A DNA stretch of 64,000 nt from Cryobacterium sp. CG_9.6 (GCF_029893365.1 NZ_JARXUZ010000001.1:1302001-1366000); one strand, 5' to 3'; positions 1 to 9,923 are shown, counted from the first letter of the stretch. Made by a program: numbers and translations. The notes: a model not told the origin generated them from the letters alone.

Positions 1-1
1 A

Positions 2-208
2 CTTCGCGAACCGCATCGCGTGGCCCGATACATCGAAGAGGTCGCCGGTTATTACCACCGCTGGTACGACAACTGTCGCGTGATTCCGCTCGGTGAGGAA
101 CCCGTCACCGACGTGCACCGCACCCGCCTCTGGCTGAACGACGCCACAGGCCAGGTCATTCGCAACGGTCTTGGCCTCCTCGGCGTGACTGCTCCGGAAA
201 AGATGTAA
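2..208 (+). CDS. argS: Arginyl-tRNA synthetase, C-terminal fragment
   Basis: This is the 3' end of argS; the rest lies before the window. The frame is open from base 2 and ends at TAA 206-208. The encoded tail ([10 protein letters not shown] ... [11 protein letters not shown]) matches the C-terminal anticodon-binding helical domain of ArgRS, where an EPHR...YLxxLA...FHxFYxxCRV pattern is usual. The enzyme charges tRNA-Arg in the cytoplasm. The next gene starts 3 nt after the stop, so the two are probably co-transcribed. argS upstream of lysA is the common actinobacterial order. ArgS identity is fairly secure despite the short fragment. Confidence 0.9.
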   Translation, partial: LREPHRVARYIEEVAGYYHRWYDNCRVIPLGEEPVTDVHRTRLWLNDATGQVIRNGLGLLGVTAPEKM

Positions 209-210
209 CC

Positions 211-966
211 ATGGCCGAAAGACGCCGTCGTCCCGGCTGCCTCATCATGCTCGGCGTGCTGGTGGCGCTTCTGGTCGGGGCGTTTTTTCTGCTCGATTCC
301 GGGCTGCGTGCGTTTGCCCAGAGTCAGGCTGAGAACCAGATTCGAGCGGCCCTCCCCGCGTCGGTCACAGGTGAGGTGACCGTATCGATCGGGGGCGCCT
401 CGGTGATTGCCCAGTACCTGACCGGCAGTTTTGATGAGGTTCAGCTCAAGGCGCCGCAGCTCACCGTGGACGGCGTGCCGGCATCCGCTCATATCGTTGC
501 TACCGATGTGCAGCCCAAACTGGGCGGCACCATTGGTGAGGTGCAGGCGACCCTCGACCTCACGTCCGAGTCGCTCAACACCCTCGCCCACGCGGCAGGA
601 ACGCCGGCGGAAACTCAACTGGAGCTCGGCACCGACGAGGTCACCTACACGGGTGACATTGCCGTGGCCGGATTCACCATCGGCTATCTGGCTACCGCGA
701 CGCCATCCACGACTCCCGATTCGCTGGTGTTCACACCGACCGACGCGCAGATCACCAGCGACCTCGGCACACTTAATCTGGGGGCAATTCTCCCCACAGT
801 TCTCGCCCAAAACCCGATCAGCGTATGCGTTGCCAAGTACCTTCCCGCAAAAGTCGCCGTGAGTAGCGTGAGCGTCACGCCCGACCGGGCACGCATTACG
901 CTTGACTCAAGCACAATGGTGCTCACCACGCAGTCGCTCGCCACCCTGGGCAGCTGCCCCAGCTGA
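211..966 (+). CDS. DUF2993 (LmeA-like) membrane-anchored protein
   Basis: A 251-residue protein with a short basic N-terminus (M-A-E-R-R-R-R-P-G-C) and one hydrophobic helix at about residues 10-30. A beta-rich extracytoplasmic domain follows. The pattern (FAQSQAENQIRAALP..., a repeated G-x-I/V-xx-V-xx-xL-xL rhythm, a closing valine-rich strand) fits the DUF2993 family. The mycobacterial member LmeA binds phospholipid and affects lipomannan elongation in the periplasm. Function here is only inferred from the family. It begins 3 nt after argS. A Cys at residue 10 lies before the hydrophobic core, so it is not a standard lipobox; I read the helix as a signal anchor. DUF2993 membership is likely, a role in glycolipid assembly is speculative. 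Confidence 0.7.
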   Translation: MAERRRRPGCLIMLGVLVALLVGAFFLLDSGLRAFAQSQAENQIRAALPASVTGEVTVSIGGASVIAQYLTGSFDEVQLKAPQLTVDGVPASAHIVATDVQPKLGGTIGEVQATLDLTSESLNTLAHAAGTPAETQLELGTDEVTYTGDIAVAGFTIGYLATATPSTTPDSLVFTPTDAQITSDLGTLNLGAILPTVLAQNPISVCVAKYLPAKVAVSSVSVTPDRARITLDSSTMVLTTQSLATLGSCPS

Positions 967-968
967 TT

Positions 969-997
969 TCGGCACCCACATCCCGGTTCGCTAGAAT
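969..997 (+). promoter_or_regulatory. Possible promoter of the lysA-hom-thrC-thrB operon
   Basis: TAGAAT at 992-997 is a good -10 match. TCGGCA at 969-974 is a weak -35 at 17-bp spacing. It lies in the 189-bp gap before lysA and would give a leader of about 150 nt containing a 7-bp inverted repeat at 1005-1033 (AGCTCGC / GCGAGCT). No obvious leader peptide or lysine riboswitch was found. Moderate to low confidence. Confidence 0.35.
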
Positions 998-1155
998 TCA
1001 TACCAGCTCGCCCGCACCCCGCGGTTGCGAGCTCGGCTTCAGGGACCAATCCGGGTTCGCTCGCTCGGAGCGTCATCAATCCCGCGCAGTCCCGTCCGTG
1101 CATCAGCGCTCGTGCACCACCGCTCGCGCACCCGATCCTTCTGAGGTTTACACTC

Positions 1156-2667
1156 GTGGCACCGAATCCGCTCGCCCCCGCATGGCTAGCCCTGCCCTCT
1201 GACGCCAACGCGCTGGCCCCCGGCCTCTGGCCTGCCACCACCCGGCGCACAGCGCTCGGCGAACTTGAGATTGGTGGCGTGGCCGTCTCCGCCCTCGTGG
1301 CCGAGTTCGGCACTCCTCTTTACGTCATTGACGAAGCGGATGCCCGCAGTCGCGCCGAAACGCTCCGCCACGTGTTCGAGACCGAATTTGCCCGCATCGG
1401 TGCCGAGGTACACGTGTATTACGCCGGCAAGTCTTTTCTCTCGATTGAGATCGTGCAGTGGATGCTCGATGCCGGACTCAACATTGACGTCTGCACGACC
1501 GGTGAGCTGGCGGTTGCCCTAGCGGCGGGCGCAGAGCCGTCACGTCTGGGTTACCACGGCAACAACAAGTCACTCGCCGAGATCGATGAAGCCGCACGGG
1601 TGCGCATCGGGTCCATTGTGATCGACAGCGAGATCGAGATTGCCCGAGTGGCTGCAGCCGCAGCGCGGCACGGGGTCACGCTGAACGTGCGGCTGCGCGT
1701 GAACAGCGGAGTGCACGCATCCACTCACGAGTTTTTGGCCACATCGCACGAGGATCAGAAATTTGGTGTGGTTCTCGACGACGCCGCGCGACTGGTCGCC
1801 CTGATTCGTGCCGAGCCGTCACTGCGCTTCATTGGTCTGCACTGTCATATTGGCTCACAGATCTTCGGTGCTGACGGCTTCGCGGAAAGCGCGTCGCGTC
1901 TGCTGCGCGTGCATGCCGCGCTGCTTGAGGGTGGCCCCGTTCCCGAACTCAACCTGGGTGGCGGATTTGGTATTGCCTACACGAGCGTCGACACCCCGAC
2001 CCCCATTGGCGAACTGGCCGTGGCACTCGCCGACATTGTTGCCGCCGAGTGCGCCCAGTTGGACATTCCCGTTCCCGTTATCGCGTTCGAACCGGGACGG
2101 GTGATCATTGGACCGGCCGGAGCCACGCTCTATGAGGTGGGCACGACCAAACCGGTCGACGTCTCGGGCAACACCCGCTTGTACGTGAGCGTCGACGGTG
2201 GAATGAGCGACAACATCCGTCCGGCGCTCTACGGTGCCGACTACACGGTTCGCCTCGCCAACCGTGTGTCGGCGGCCGACCCGGTTTTGGTGCGCCTCGC
2301 GGGTAAGCACTGCGAAAGCGGCGACATTGTGGTCAACGCCGACTATCTGCCCGGCGATGTGACCCCCGGAGACCTGGTGGCGATTCCCGCCACCGGTGCC
2401 TACTGCTGGTCGCTGGCGAACAACTACAACTACCTGGGGCGACCGCCCGTGGTGGCCGTTCTTGGCGGGAACGCCCGCACGCTCGTGCGCGGAGAAACCA
2501 TTGCCGACCTGCTGGCCCGCGACGCCGGACCACGGATGACGCGGACCAGCACGTTGGATTCGGTCTCGACCAGCTCGACCAGCGAATTGGGCGCGGTCAT
2601 GACCGGCTCCGGCCCGACCAGCCCGACCAGCCCGACCAGCGACAACGATGAAGGAACCATCCGATGA
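1156..2667 (+). CDS. lysA: Diaminopimelate decarboxylase
   Basis: The enzyme decarboxylates meso-diaminopimelate to L-lysine, the last step of lysine synthesis, in the cytoplasm with PLP. The start is GTG 1156; the product has 503 residues. The PLP lysine is in the Y-A-G-K motif (K92). The TIM-barrel glycine loop appears as L-N-L-G-G-G-F-G and the second-domain motifs as A-F-E-P-G-R and C-E-S-G-D. It overlaps hom by 4 nt (ATGA). The last 50 or so residues form a Ser/Thr-rich tail ending in a T-S-P repeat, encoded by three copies of a 9-bp repeat at 2613-2639. That tail is beyond the normal end of the family. Enzyme identity is secure. Confidence 0.95.
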   Translation: MAPNPLAPAWLALPSDANALAPGLWPATTRRTALGELEIGGVAVSALVAEFGTPLYVIDEADARSRAETLRHVFETEFARIGAEVHVYYAGKSFLSIEIVQWMLDAGLNIDVCTTGELAVALAAGAEPSRLGYHGNNKSLAEIDEAARVRIGSIVIDSEIEIARVAAAAARHGVTLNVRLRVNSGVHASTHEFLATSHEDQKFGVVLDDAARLVALIRAEPSLRFIGLHCHIGSQIFGADGFAESASRLLRVHAALLEGGPVPELNLGGGFGIAYTSVDTPTPIGELAVALADIVAAECAQLDIPVPVIAFEPGRVIIGPAGATLYEVGTTKPVDVSGNTRLYVSVDGGMSDNIRPALYGADYTVRLANRVSAADPVLVRLAGKHCESGDIVVNADYLPGDVTPGDLVAIPATGAYCWSLANNYNYLGRPPVVAVLGGNARTLVRGETIADLLARDAGPRMTRTSTLDSVSTSSTSELGAVMTGSGPTSPTSPTSDNDEGTIR

Positions 2668-3998
2668 TCGAATACCGCAACCTGCGTGTTGCACTTCTTG
2701 GTGGTGGCTCCGTGGGCGCCCAGGTTGCCCGCCTCCTCCTCGAGCAGAGCGAGGAACTGGCGAATCGGGTGGGTGCCAGCCTCGAACTGGTGGGCATCGC
2801 CGTGCGCGATGTTGATGCCGAGCGCAGCGTGGATCTGCCCAAGGAACTCTTCACAACGGATGCCGAATCCCTGATTCTCGGCGCCGACGTCGTGATTGAA
2901 CTCATGGGCGGCCTCGAGCCGGCCCGCAGCTACATTCTGCTGGCCATCAACTCGGGTGCCGACGTGGTGACGGCGAACAAGGCGCTACTGGCCGAGCACG
3001 GTGCCGAACTCTTCGCCGCCGCCGACCAGGTGGGTGCCCAGCTCAACTACGAAGCCGCCGTTGCCGGAGCCATCCCGATTCTGCGTCCGCTTCGCGAGAG
3101 CCTCGCCGGAGACCGGGTGGTGCGGATCCTCGGAATCGTCAACGGCACCACGAACTACATCCTCGACCGGATGGACGAACAGGGAGACTCCCTCGAGGAG
3201 GCGCTGGCCTCGGCCACGGCTCTCGGCTACGCGGAAGCAGACCCCACCGCCGACATTGACGGGTACGACGCCGCTCAGAAGGCGGCCATTCTCGCCAGTC
3301 TGGCTTTTCACACGACCGTGCCACTGGCATCCGTTTATCGAGAAGGAATCACCTCGGTGACCCCCGCCCAGATCGAGTCGGCACGCAAGGCCGGTTACGT
3401 CGTGAAGCTGCTGGCGATCTGCGAACGATTCACCGACGCGCATGGCGTGGATGGTGTCTCGGCGCGGGTGTACCCGGCCATGGTGCCGAGGACTCACCCG
3501 TTGGCCGCCGTTCACGGTGCCAACAACGCGGTCTTCGTGGAAGCCGAAGCGGCCGGCAGCTTGATGTTTTACGGCGCTGGTGCCGGGGGAGTGGAAACGG
3601 CATCGGCCGTGCTGGGCGATCTGGTGTCGCTTGCCCGTCGCCACGTGGCCGGTGGACCGGGAGTCGCCGCGTCGAGTCACGCGGGACTGCCCGTCTTTGA
3701 GATTGGAAGCGTCACCACCCGCTACGCGGTCACCCTCGAAGTGACCGATGAGCCCGGTGTTCTGGCCGAGATTGCCAGCGTTTTCAGTAACCACCATGTA
3801 TCCCTCGCGCTCGTGGAACAATCCATGACGCCAGCCGTACCCAAAACCGTCAGTCGTGCGGCCGTGTCCGCCACGGCTACCCTAGTGATCGGAACCCACG
3901 AAGCCACGGAAGCCGCCCTGGCCGCGACCGTGCGCGATCTGGCGGCCAACCGATTTGTCACCACCATCGCATCCGTTTTAAGAGTTGAAGGAGCCTGA
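2664..3998 (+). CDS. hom: Homoserine dehydrogenase
   Basis: Reduces aspartate semialdehyde to homoserine with NAD(P)H, at the branch to threonine and methionine. The 444-residue protein starts with a Rossmann loop (L-G-G-G-S-V-G-A-Q-V). It carries the catalytic-domain motif G-I-V-N-G-T-T-N-Y-I-L-D and the E-A-D-P-T-A-D-I-D-G-Y-D-A segment. The C-terminal ~90 residues (Y-A-V-T-L-E-V-T-D-E-P-G-V-L-A onward) are an ACT domain, the usual site of threonine feedback control. It overlaps lysA by 4 nt and thrC by 1 nt, so coupled translation is likely. Length and domain order are normal for Actinobacteria. Confidence 0.96.
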   Translation: MIEYRNLRVALLGGGSVGAQVARLLLEQSEELANRVGASLELVGIAVRDVDAERSVDLPKELFTTDAESLILGADVVIELMGGLEPARSYILLAINSGADVVTANKALLAEHGAELFAAADQVGAQLNYEAAVAGAIPILRPLRESLAGDRVVRILGIVNGTTNYILDRMDEQGDSLEEALASATALGYAEADPTADIDGYDAAQKAAILASLAFHTTVPLASVYREGITSVTPAQIESARKAGYVVKLLAICERFTDAHGVDGVSARVYPAMVPRTHPLAAVHGANNAVFVEAEAAGSLMFYGAGAGGVETASAVLGDLVSLARRHVAGGPGVAASSHAGLPVFEIGSVTTRYAVTLEVTDEPGVLAEIASVFSNHHVSLALVEQSMTPAVPKTVSRAAVSATATLVIGTHEATEAALAATVRDLAANRFVTTIASVLRVEGA

Positions 3999-5149
3999 TG
4001 TCCGTCGTACGAGAGCCCAGCCTGAAGTCGTCCACCTCGGAGGAGTCCGTTGTGGCCGCCGTCACGTCACCCCCATCACGCCAGTGGCGCGGAGTGCTGC
4101 GCGAATATGCGGACCGCCTCAACATCACCGACGCCACGCCCATCATCACGCTCGGTGAGGGTGGCACGCCGCTGATTCCCGCCCCGGCACTCTCGGCCCG
4201 CACCGGAGCAAAGGTCTGGATTAAGTTCGAGGGCACGAACCCCACCGGTTCATTCAAGGACCGCGGAATGACCATGGCCATTTCGAAGGCAATGGAGGAC
4301 GGCGCCAAGGCCGTTATCTGTGCCTCGACCGGAAACACGTCCGCTGCTGCGGCGGCCTACGCCTCCCACGGCGGAATCACCGCTGCCGTGCTGGTTCCCG
4401 AAGGCAAGATTGCCATGGGTAAGCTCAGCCAGGCCGTGGCGCACAATGCCCAGCTGCTGCAGGTGCAGGGTAACTTTGACGACTGCCTCGACATTGCCCG
4501 TGACCTGGCGGCAAACTACCCCGTTCACCTGGTGAACTCGGTGAATCCCGACCGGATCGAAGGCCAGAAGACGGCCGCATTTGAGGTCGTGGAAACTCTC
4601 GGCGACGCTCCGGACTTTCAGTTCCTTCCGGTCGGTAACGCGGGAAACTACACCGCGTACCACCGCGGTTACAGCGAAGAGGTGGCCCGCGGCGCCACCA
4701 CGAAACTCCCGCGCATGTTCGGCTTCCAGGCCGCAGGGAGCGCGCCGATCGTGCTGGGTCACCGTGTAGACAAGCCCGACACCATCGCCAGTGCCATTCG
4801 CATTGGCAACCCGGCATCCTGGGACCTCGCGCTGGCGGCCCGCGCCGACAGCAACGGCTACTTCGGATCCATCACCGACGAAAAGATTCTTCTGGCCCAC
4901 CGACTCCTCTCCGCAGAGGTCGGCATCTTCGTGGAGCCCGCCTCCGCGATTGGTGTCGCCGGGCTGCTGGAACGCCACGAAGCCGGCCTCATTCCGGCCG
5001 GTTCCACGATCGTGATCACGGTCACCGGTCATGGATTGAAAGACCCGCAGTGGGCACTGCGCACCGCCGACGGCTCCGATGTGACGCCCACCATTGTGCC
5101 CGTCGACACCGCAGAAATCGCCAGCGTCCTTGGTCTGGGCACGGCATGA
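3998..5149 (+). CDS. thrC: Threonine synthase
   Basis: Converts O-phosphohomoserine to threonine with PLP. The 383-residue protein has the PLP lysine in N-P-T-G-S-F-K-D-R-G-M (K87) and the phosphate-binding/dipole loop C-A-S-T-G-N-T-S-A-A. The glycine-rich P-V-G-N-A-G-N-Y segment is also present. The first 25 or so residues (Ser/Thr-rich) precede the usual family start (Q-W-R-G-V-L-R-E-Y). I keep ATG 3998 because it forms a TGATG overlap with the hom stop. It overlaps thrB by 4 nt. This is the short, actinobacterial/Bacillus-type class rather than the long fungal/E. coli type. Confidence 0.95.
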   Translation: MSVVREPSLKSSTSEESVVAAVTSPPSRQWRGVLREYADRLNITDATPIITLGEGGTPLIPAPALSARTGAKVWIKFEGTNPTGSFKDRGMTMAISKAMEDGAKAVICASTGNTSAAAAAYASHGGITAAVLVPEGKIAMGKLSQAVAHNAQLLQVQGNFDDCLDIARDLAANYPVHLVNSVNPDRIEGQKTAAFEVVETLGDAPDFQFLPVGNAGNYTAYHRGYSEEVARGATTKLPRMFGFQAAGSAPIVLGHRVDKPDTIASAIRIGNPASWDLALAARADSNGYFGSITDEKILLAHRLLSAEVGIFVEPASAIGVAGLLERHEAGLIPAGSTIVITVTGHGLKDPQWALRTADGSDVTPTIVPVDTAEIASVLGLGTA

Positions 5150-6093
5150 ACGAAACTCCCTCGCTCGCCGGGCGTGCCGTAGCGGTTCAGGTTCCGGCCA
5201 CCACGGCGAACCTCGGACCGGGTTTCGATACGCTCGGAATGGCGTTGGCCAAGTACGACCACCTCGAGGTGCGCGTTCGTGACGAACCCGGCGTCACCGT
5301 TGAGGTGCACGGCGTGGGGGAGGGCGAGGTGCCCACCGACGAGACCAACCTCGTCGTGCAGGCCATTGCACACACCTTTGCCGCCTATCACCAGCGGATG
5401 CCCGGTCTCGACCTGATTGCGCACAACGTGATTCCGCACGGTCGCGGTCTGGGTTCTTCCGGTGCCGCGATTGTCTCCGGAATCCTTGCGGCCAAGGGTT
5501 TGCTCGAGGGAATCGTGGACATCGACTCGGAGGCACTGCTTTCCCTCGCCACCGAGATGGAGGGGCACCCGGATAACGTGGCCCCCGCCCTCTTCGGCGG
5601 TCTGACAATTGCGTGGATGACCCCCGACGGCCCCAAGCACAAGAAACTCATGGTGCATCGTGGTGTAAAGCCGGTGGTTTTTGTTCCGGAGTTCGTCATG
5701 TCGACGGCGCTGGCACGCAGCCTGCAGCCGGAGTCGGTTCCCCATGAAGACGCCGTGTTCAACGTGTCCCGGTCTGCTCTGCTGATTGCGGCACTGATTC
5801 AGAGTCCCGAGCTCCTGCTCACCGCCACTGAAGACAAACTGCACCAGAGCTACCGCGCGGCAGCAATGCCGGAGACCAATCGGCTCATCAGTCTTCTGCG
5901 CGCCCAGGGCTTTGCTGCTGTGGTGTCCGGTGCCGGGCCATCCATTCTTGTGCTCGCCAATGATCCCGGTCAGCGCCTTGTTGCGGCCGAGCTGGTGGCG
6001 ACGGAATCCGAAACTCCGTGGCGCGCACTCATGCTGGCGGTCGATTTTCAGGGTGCCACCGTTACATCGATTCTGAGCGACGCCATCGTGTAA
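5146..6093 (+). CDS. thrB: Homoserine kinase
   Basis: GHMP-family kinase that phosphorylates homoserine with ATP, feeding threonine synthase. I chose ATG 5146 (315 residues) because it forms an ATGA overlap with the thrC stop and the protein then begins with the family start V-Q-V-P-A-T-T-A-N-L-G-P-G-F-D. The ATP-binding loop is G-R-G-L-G-S-S-G-A-A. The substrate segment E-G-H-P-D-N-V-A-P-A and the C-terminal V-S-G-A-G-P-S glycine motif are present. It is the last gene of the lysA-hom-thrC-thrB operon; a 10-bp stem hairpin follows the stop. Confidence 0.95.
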   Translation: MNETPSLAGRAVAVQVPATTANLGPGFDTLGMALAKYDHLEVRVRDEPGVTVEVHGVGEGEVPTDETNLVVQAIAHTFAAYHQRMPGLDLIAHNVIPHGRGLGSSGAAIVSGILAAKGLLEGIVDIDSEALLSLATEMEGHPDNVAPALFGGLTIAWMTPDGPKHKKLMVHRGVKPVVFVPEFVMSTALARSLQPESVPHEDAVFNVSRSALLIAALIQSPELLLTATEDKLHQSYRAAAMPETNRLISLLRAQGFAAVVSGAGPSILVLANDPGQRLVAAELVATESETPWRALMLAVDFQGATVTSILSDAIV

Positions 6094-6103
6094 CGCCTTC
6101 TGG

Positions 6104-6138
6104 GGCGTCTCGTTGCGGCACGGCTGTGACGAGACGCC
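6104..6138 (+). terminator. Hairpin after thrB, probable terminator
   Basis: A perfect 10-bp inverted repeat (GGCGTCTCGT / ACGAGACGCC) with a 15-nt loop begins 10 nt after the thrB stop. There is no U-tract, which is common for actinobacterial terminators. The rest of the 294-bp gap to rho (6094-6387) holds only a weak promoter-like TAGGGT at 6171-6176 and no recognisable gene, giving rho a leader of about 200 nt. Confidence 0.55.
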
Positions 6139-6387
6139 GTGAGAGGTGGACCCGCCGTTTAGAGAAGTGCTAGGGTTAAAGAGCACCCGATAGAAACCGC
6201 GAGTATCGCGACCTCTTCTCCGGTGCATTCCCTGTAACTCACTGCTATTGCGTCGTTCGACCGTGGCTGTGTGTGTTCATACCAATCCCCCTCATTTGTC
6301 GGATTGGTTCACTCGCAGCGCGTTCAGTCGCTGCACACATCTCTCCTGGCTCGTTTTGTATGGCGTCAGGGGAAAGGAACCCCCTTC

Positions 6388-8844
6388 GTGACCGATGTCA
6401 ACCTCCGTTCCACTGGTACGGAAATTTCCCGCCTGACCACCCTCCGCGTCGCCGAGCTGCAAGCTCTGGCCGGCGGACTGGGGATCCAGGGCGCATCCAA
6501 GCTTCGTAAAGGAGACCTCGTGGACGCAATCGTTGCGCAACAAGCCAAGGTCGCCGATGCTGGCGCTTCGCTGAACACCACGAGTACTCTTGAGATCCCC
6601 CTCGACGTGCCCGTCGTTGTTGCTCCCGTCGAGACGCCCGCCGCAGACGCTGTTGTCGAGGCTGTCGCGCAGCAGGTTCCCCCGGCCGAAGCCGCCGCAC
6701 CGCGCAAGCGGGCACCGCGTCGTGCCAGCGCTGCCGCTGGAGCTCCGGTCGTTTCTCCGGCCGACAGCCTGGGCCTGCTCGGAATAATTCTTCCGGAAGC
6801 CAAGCCCACCGTGCAGTCCGCACCGACCGCTGCGGCGGGGTCCGACGAGAAGCCGGCACGTCAGACGCGCAAGCGCGGCGTGCGCGTTGCTCCCGTTGAA
6901 CTAGCTGACGCTGCCGACGTGGTCGCCGTCACCGTCGAGGCTGTCGCAAACTCCGAGGCTGTAGCCAACTCCGAGGCTGTGACGAGTGACGCACCCAGCA
7001 CGGGATCGCGCCGCAACCCGCGCCGCGCATCGTCGCTGCGCCCCGCCGTGACCCCCGAGGAAACCCCCGCTGTGGCCGAGGCCGCAACGGTCGAGGTAGC
7101 TGAGTCCGAGGTTGATGTTCAGTCGGACGATGCGGAGCAGGAGCAGCCTCGCCAAGGCCGCAGCCGCAATCGCAGCCGCGGTGGAGATCGTGGGCAGGCC
7201 GCTGACCGCAATGCGCAGCCGGAGCGTCAGCAGGGCCAGGACCGCAATCAGGCCCAGGACCGCAACCAGAACGACCGTAACCAGAACGACCGTAACCAGA
7301 ACGACCGCACGCAGGACGACGGAAACCGCCAGCAGAACCAGCGTCAGGCCGGCGGTCGTAACCAGGCCCAGGACCGGAACCAGGCTCAGGACCGTAACCA
7401 AGACCGTAACCAGGCTCAGGGTGAGCGTCAGAACGAGCGCAACCAGGACCGTAACCAGGCGCAGGCTGAGCGTCAGAACGATCGTAACCAGAACGATCGT
7501 AACCAGAACGATCGTAACCAGAACGATCGTAACCAGAACGATCGCAACCAGCAGGACCGTAACCAGGGACCTGACCGTGTCGGACTGGACGACGACATCA
7601 ACGGCCGCGGCAACCGCAACCGTTACCGCGACCGCAAGCGCCGTGGACCGAACACCGGCGAAGAGTTCGAGCCCGAGGTTAACGACGACGACATTCTGAT
7701 CCCCGTCGCCGGCATCCTCGATGTGCTCGACAACTATGCTTTCGTGCGCACCTCCGGCTACCTGCCCGGTGCGAGCGATGTGTATGTCTCCCTCGGTCAG
7801 GTGAAGAAGTACAACCTGCGCAAGGGTGACGCCGTGGTGGGATCCATTCGTCAGCCGCACGAGGGTGACCAGAGCGGTCGCCAGAAGTACAACGCGATCG
7901 TCAAGGTGGACTCGATCAACGGTCTGACCGTGGAAGAAGCCGCAACTCGCGTTGAGTTCCAGAAGCTCACTCCGCTGTATCCGCAGGAGCGCCTCCGCCT
8001 CGAAACCGAGCCCGGCAAGGTTACCCAGCGCATCATCGACCTCGTTGCTCCGATCGGCAAGGGCCAGCGTGGCCTGATCGTCGCTCCGCCCAAGGCCGGC
8101 AAGACCATCGTGATGCAGCAGATCGCGAACGCCATCGCCACGAACAACCCCGAGGTTCACCTCATGGTCGTTCTCGTGGATGAGCGCCCCGAAGAGGTCA
8201 CCGACATGCAGCGCACCGTGAAGGGTGAGGTCATTGCCTCCACCTTCGACCGGCCCGCCGAAGACCACACCACCGTCGCCGAACTCGCCATTGAGCGTGC
8301 CAAGCGCCTGGTGGAACTGGGTCACGACGTGGTCGTGCTGCTCGACTCGATCACTCGTCTCGGCCGTGCGTACAACCTCGTGGCCCCCGCGTCGGGACGC
8401 ATCCTCTCGGGTGGCGTCGACGCATCCGCTCTCTACCCGCCGAAGCGCTTCTTTGGAGCGGCACGCAACATTGAGAACGGTGGCTCGCTCACCATTCTTG
8501 CCTCGGCACTGGTCGAGACCGGCTCCAAGATGGACGAGGTTATTTTCGAGGAGTTCAAGGGCACCGGCAACATGGAGCTTCGCCTGTCGCGTCAGCTGGC
8601 CGACAAGCGCATCTTCCCGGCTGTCGATGTGAACGCATCGGGTACCCGCCGCGAAGAGATGCTGATGAGCGCCGATGAGGTCAAGGTCACGTGGAAGCTG
8701 CGTCGCGCTCTCGCTGGCCTCGAGCAGCAGCAGGCACTCGAGCTCATTCTGGGTCGCCTCAAGGAGACGGCCTCGAACGTTGAGTTCCTTGCCCAGGTGC
8801 AGAAGTCGATGCCGACCCTGAGCGGGTCGGACAAGGATCGCTAA
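6388..8844 (+). CDS. rho: Transcription termination factor Rho with long disordered insertion
   Basis: Hexameric RNA helicase that ends transcription. I chose GTG 6388 (818 residues) because GGGGAAAGGAA lies just upstream and the protein then starts with the SAP-like N-terminal Rho fold ([10 protein letters not shown]). Residues about 60-420 are low complexity: Ala/Val/Glu-rich, then Arg/Asn/Asp/Gln-rich with repeated R-N-Q-N-D units. The cold-shock RNA-binding domain follows ([11 protein letters not shown]). The RecA core has Walker A A-P-P-K-A-G-K-T (K572) and [10 protein letters not shown]. Long RN-rich inserts are typical of actinobacterial Rho. It overlaps prfA by 1 nt. Confidence 0.95.
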   Translation: MTDVNLRSTGTEISRLTTLRVAELQALAGGLGIQGASKLRKGDLVDAIVAQQAKVADAGASLNTTSTLEIPLDVPVVVAPVETPAADAVVEAVAQQVPPAEAAAPRKRAPRRASAAAGAPVVSPADSLGLLGIILPEAKPTVQSAPTAAAGSDEKPARQTRKRGVRVAPVELADAADVVAVTVEAVANSEAVANSEAVTSDAPSTGSRRNPRRASSLRPAVTPEETPAVAEAATVEVAESEVDVQSDDAEQEQPRQGRSRNRSRGGDRGQAADRNAQPERQQGQDRNQAQDRNQNDRNQNDRNQNDRTQDDGNRQQNQRQAGGRNQAQDRNQAQDRNQDRNQAQGERQNERNQDRNQAQAERQNDRNQNDRNQNDRNQNDRNQNDRNQQDRNQGPDRVGLDDDINGRGNRNRYRDRKRRGPNTGEEFEPEVNDDDILIPVAGILDVLDNYAFVRTSGYLPGASDVYVSLGQVKKYNLRKGDAVVGSIRQPHEGDQSGRQKYNAIVKVDSINGLTVEEAATRVEFQKLTPLYPQERLRLETEPGKVTQRIIDLVAPIGKGQRGLIVAPPKAGKTIVMQQIANAIATNNPEVHLMVVLVDERPEEVTDMQRTVKGEVIASTFDRPAEDHTTVAELAIERAKRLVELGHDVVVLLDSITRLGRAYNLVAPASGRILSGGVDASALYPPKRFFGAARNIENGGSLTILASALVETGSKMDEVIFEEFKGTGNMELRLSRQLADKRIFPAVDVNASGTRREEMLMSADEVKVTWKLRRALAGLEQQQALELILGRLKETASNVEFLAQVQKSMPTLSGSDKDR
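7474..7548 (+). repeat. 15-bp tandem repeat inside rho (five copies)
   Basis: Five head-to-tail copies of CAGAACGATCGTAAC, the last with one change (CGC for CGT). Each encodes one Q-N-D-R-N unit of the Rho insertion. A second set of three related copies with GAC instead of GAT lies at about 7267-7311. The units are in frame and nearly identical at the DNA level, so copy number may change by slippage without breaking the gene. Confidence 0.9.
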
Positions 8845-9923
8845 TGTTCGAATCCGTTCTCACACTGTTGGCTGAGCACGACGACCTGCAGTCACAGTTG
8901 GCGGATCCGGAACTGCACGCGAATCCGGCCCGTTCCAAGAAGGTGAATCGGCGTTACGCCGAGCTCAGTCGCATCATCGCTGCGTATCACGAGTGGAAGG
9001 CAGTGAGCGATAACCTCGATGCCGCTCGCGAACTCGCGGAGGAAGACTCGGCATTTGCGGAAGAGATTCCGGAGCTCACGGAACAGCTCGAGATCACAGC
9101 CGAAAAGCTGCGTCGACTGTTGATTCCGCGTGACCCGTTGGATGCTCGCGACGTGATCATGGAGATCAAGATGGGGGAGGGCGGCGCGGAATCTGCGCTG
9201 TTCGCCGCCGATCTGCTGCGCATGTACCTGCACTATGCGGAGTCCAACCGCTGGAAAACCGAGATCATCGAGCAGACCACGAGTGATCTGGGTGGAATAA
9301 AAGACATCCAGCTCGCCATCAAGGGTTCATCGAGCGATCCCGCCGATGGCGTGTGGGCGCACCTCAAGTACGAGGGTGGTGTGCACCGTGTTCAGCGCGT
9401 GCCCGCAACCGAGTCGCAGGGACGCATTCACACCTCTGCGGCCGGCGTTCTCGTGTTCCCGGAGGTCGACGAGCCCGAAGAGGTGGAGATCAGCGCGAAC
9501 GATCTCAAGATCGACGTGTACCGGTCGAGTGGCCCCGGTGGTCAGTCCGTCAACACCACCGACTCTGCCGTTCGCATCACCCACTTGCCCACGGGCATCG
9601 TGGTGGCCATGCAGAACGAGAAGAGCCAGCTGCAGAACAAGGAAGCGGGTATGCGTGTTCTGCGTGCGCGGGTTCTTGCTCGCCAGCAGGAGGAGATTGA
9701 CGCCGCAGCGAGCCTGGTTCGCAAGGGCCAGATTCGTACGATGGACCGCTCCGAACGCATCCGCACGTACAACTTCCCGGAAAACCGCATTGCCGATCAC
9801 CGCACGGGCTACAAGGCCTACAACCTGGACGCCGTGATGAACGGTGCCCTGCACGCGGTTATCGACTCGTGCATCACGGCCGACGAGGAAACCCGTCTCG
9901 CCGAGCTGGGTGACCCGGAGTAG
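8844..9923 (+). CDS. prfA: Peptide chain release factor 1
   Basis: Recognises UAA and UAG stop codons and triggers peptidyl-tRNA hydrolysis. The 359-residue length is normal for RF1. The anticodon-like tripeptide is P-A-T in the context [18 protein letters not shown]. The catalytic G-G-Q is at residues 232-234 in [16 protein letters not shown]. The start overlaps the rho stop by 1 nt (TAATG). In mycobacteria rpmE lies between rho and prfA; here it is absent. PrmC, which methylates the GGQ glutamine, is encoded about 2.4 kb downstream instead of next door. Confidence 0.96.
   Translation: MFESVLTLLAEHDDLQSQLADPELHANPARSKKVNRRYAELSRIIAAYHEWKAVSDNLDAARELAEEDSAFAEEIPELTEQLEITAEKLRRLLIPRDPLDARDVIMEIKMGEGGAESALFAADLLRMYLHYAESNRWKTEIIEQTTSDLGGIKDIQLAIKGSSSDPADGVWAHLKYEGGVHRVQRVPATESQGRIHTSAAGVLVFPEVDEPEEVEISANDLKIDVYRSSGPGGQSVNTTDSAVRITHLPTGIVVAMQNEKSQLQNKEAGMRVLRARVLARQQEEIDAAASLVRKGQIRTMDRSERIRTYNFPENRIADHRTGYKAYNLDAVMNGALHAVIDSCITADEETRLAELGDPE

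Noticed and set aside
967..1155. Lysine riboswitch or tRNA before lysA
   Set aside because: No L-box core or cloverleaf was recognised; only a 7-bp inverted repeat and a weak promoter are visible.
6901..8325. A 474-codon open frame antisense to rho
   Set aside because: It runs opposite a certain gene, is Leu/Val-rich from reverse-reading the R/N/D/Q repeats, and has no ribosome site or recognisable domain.
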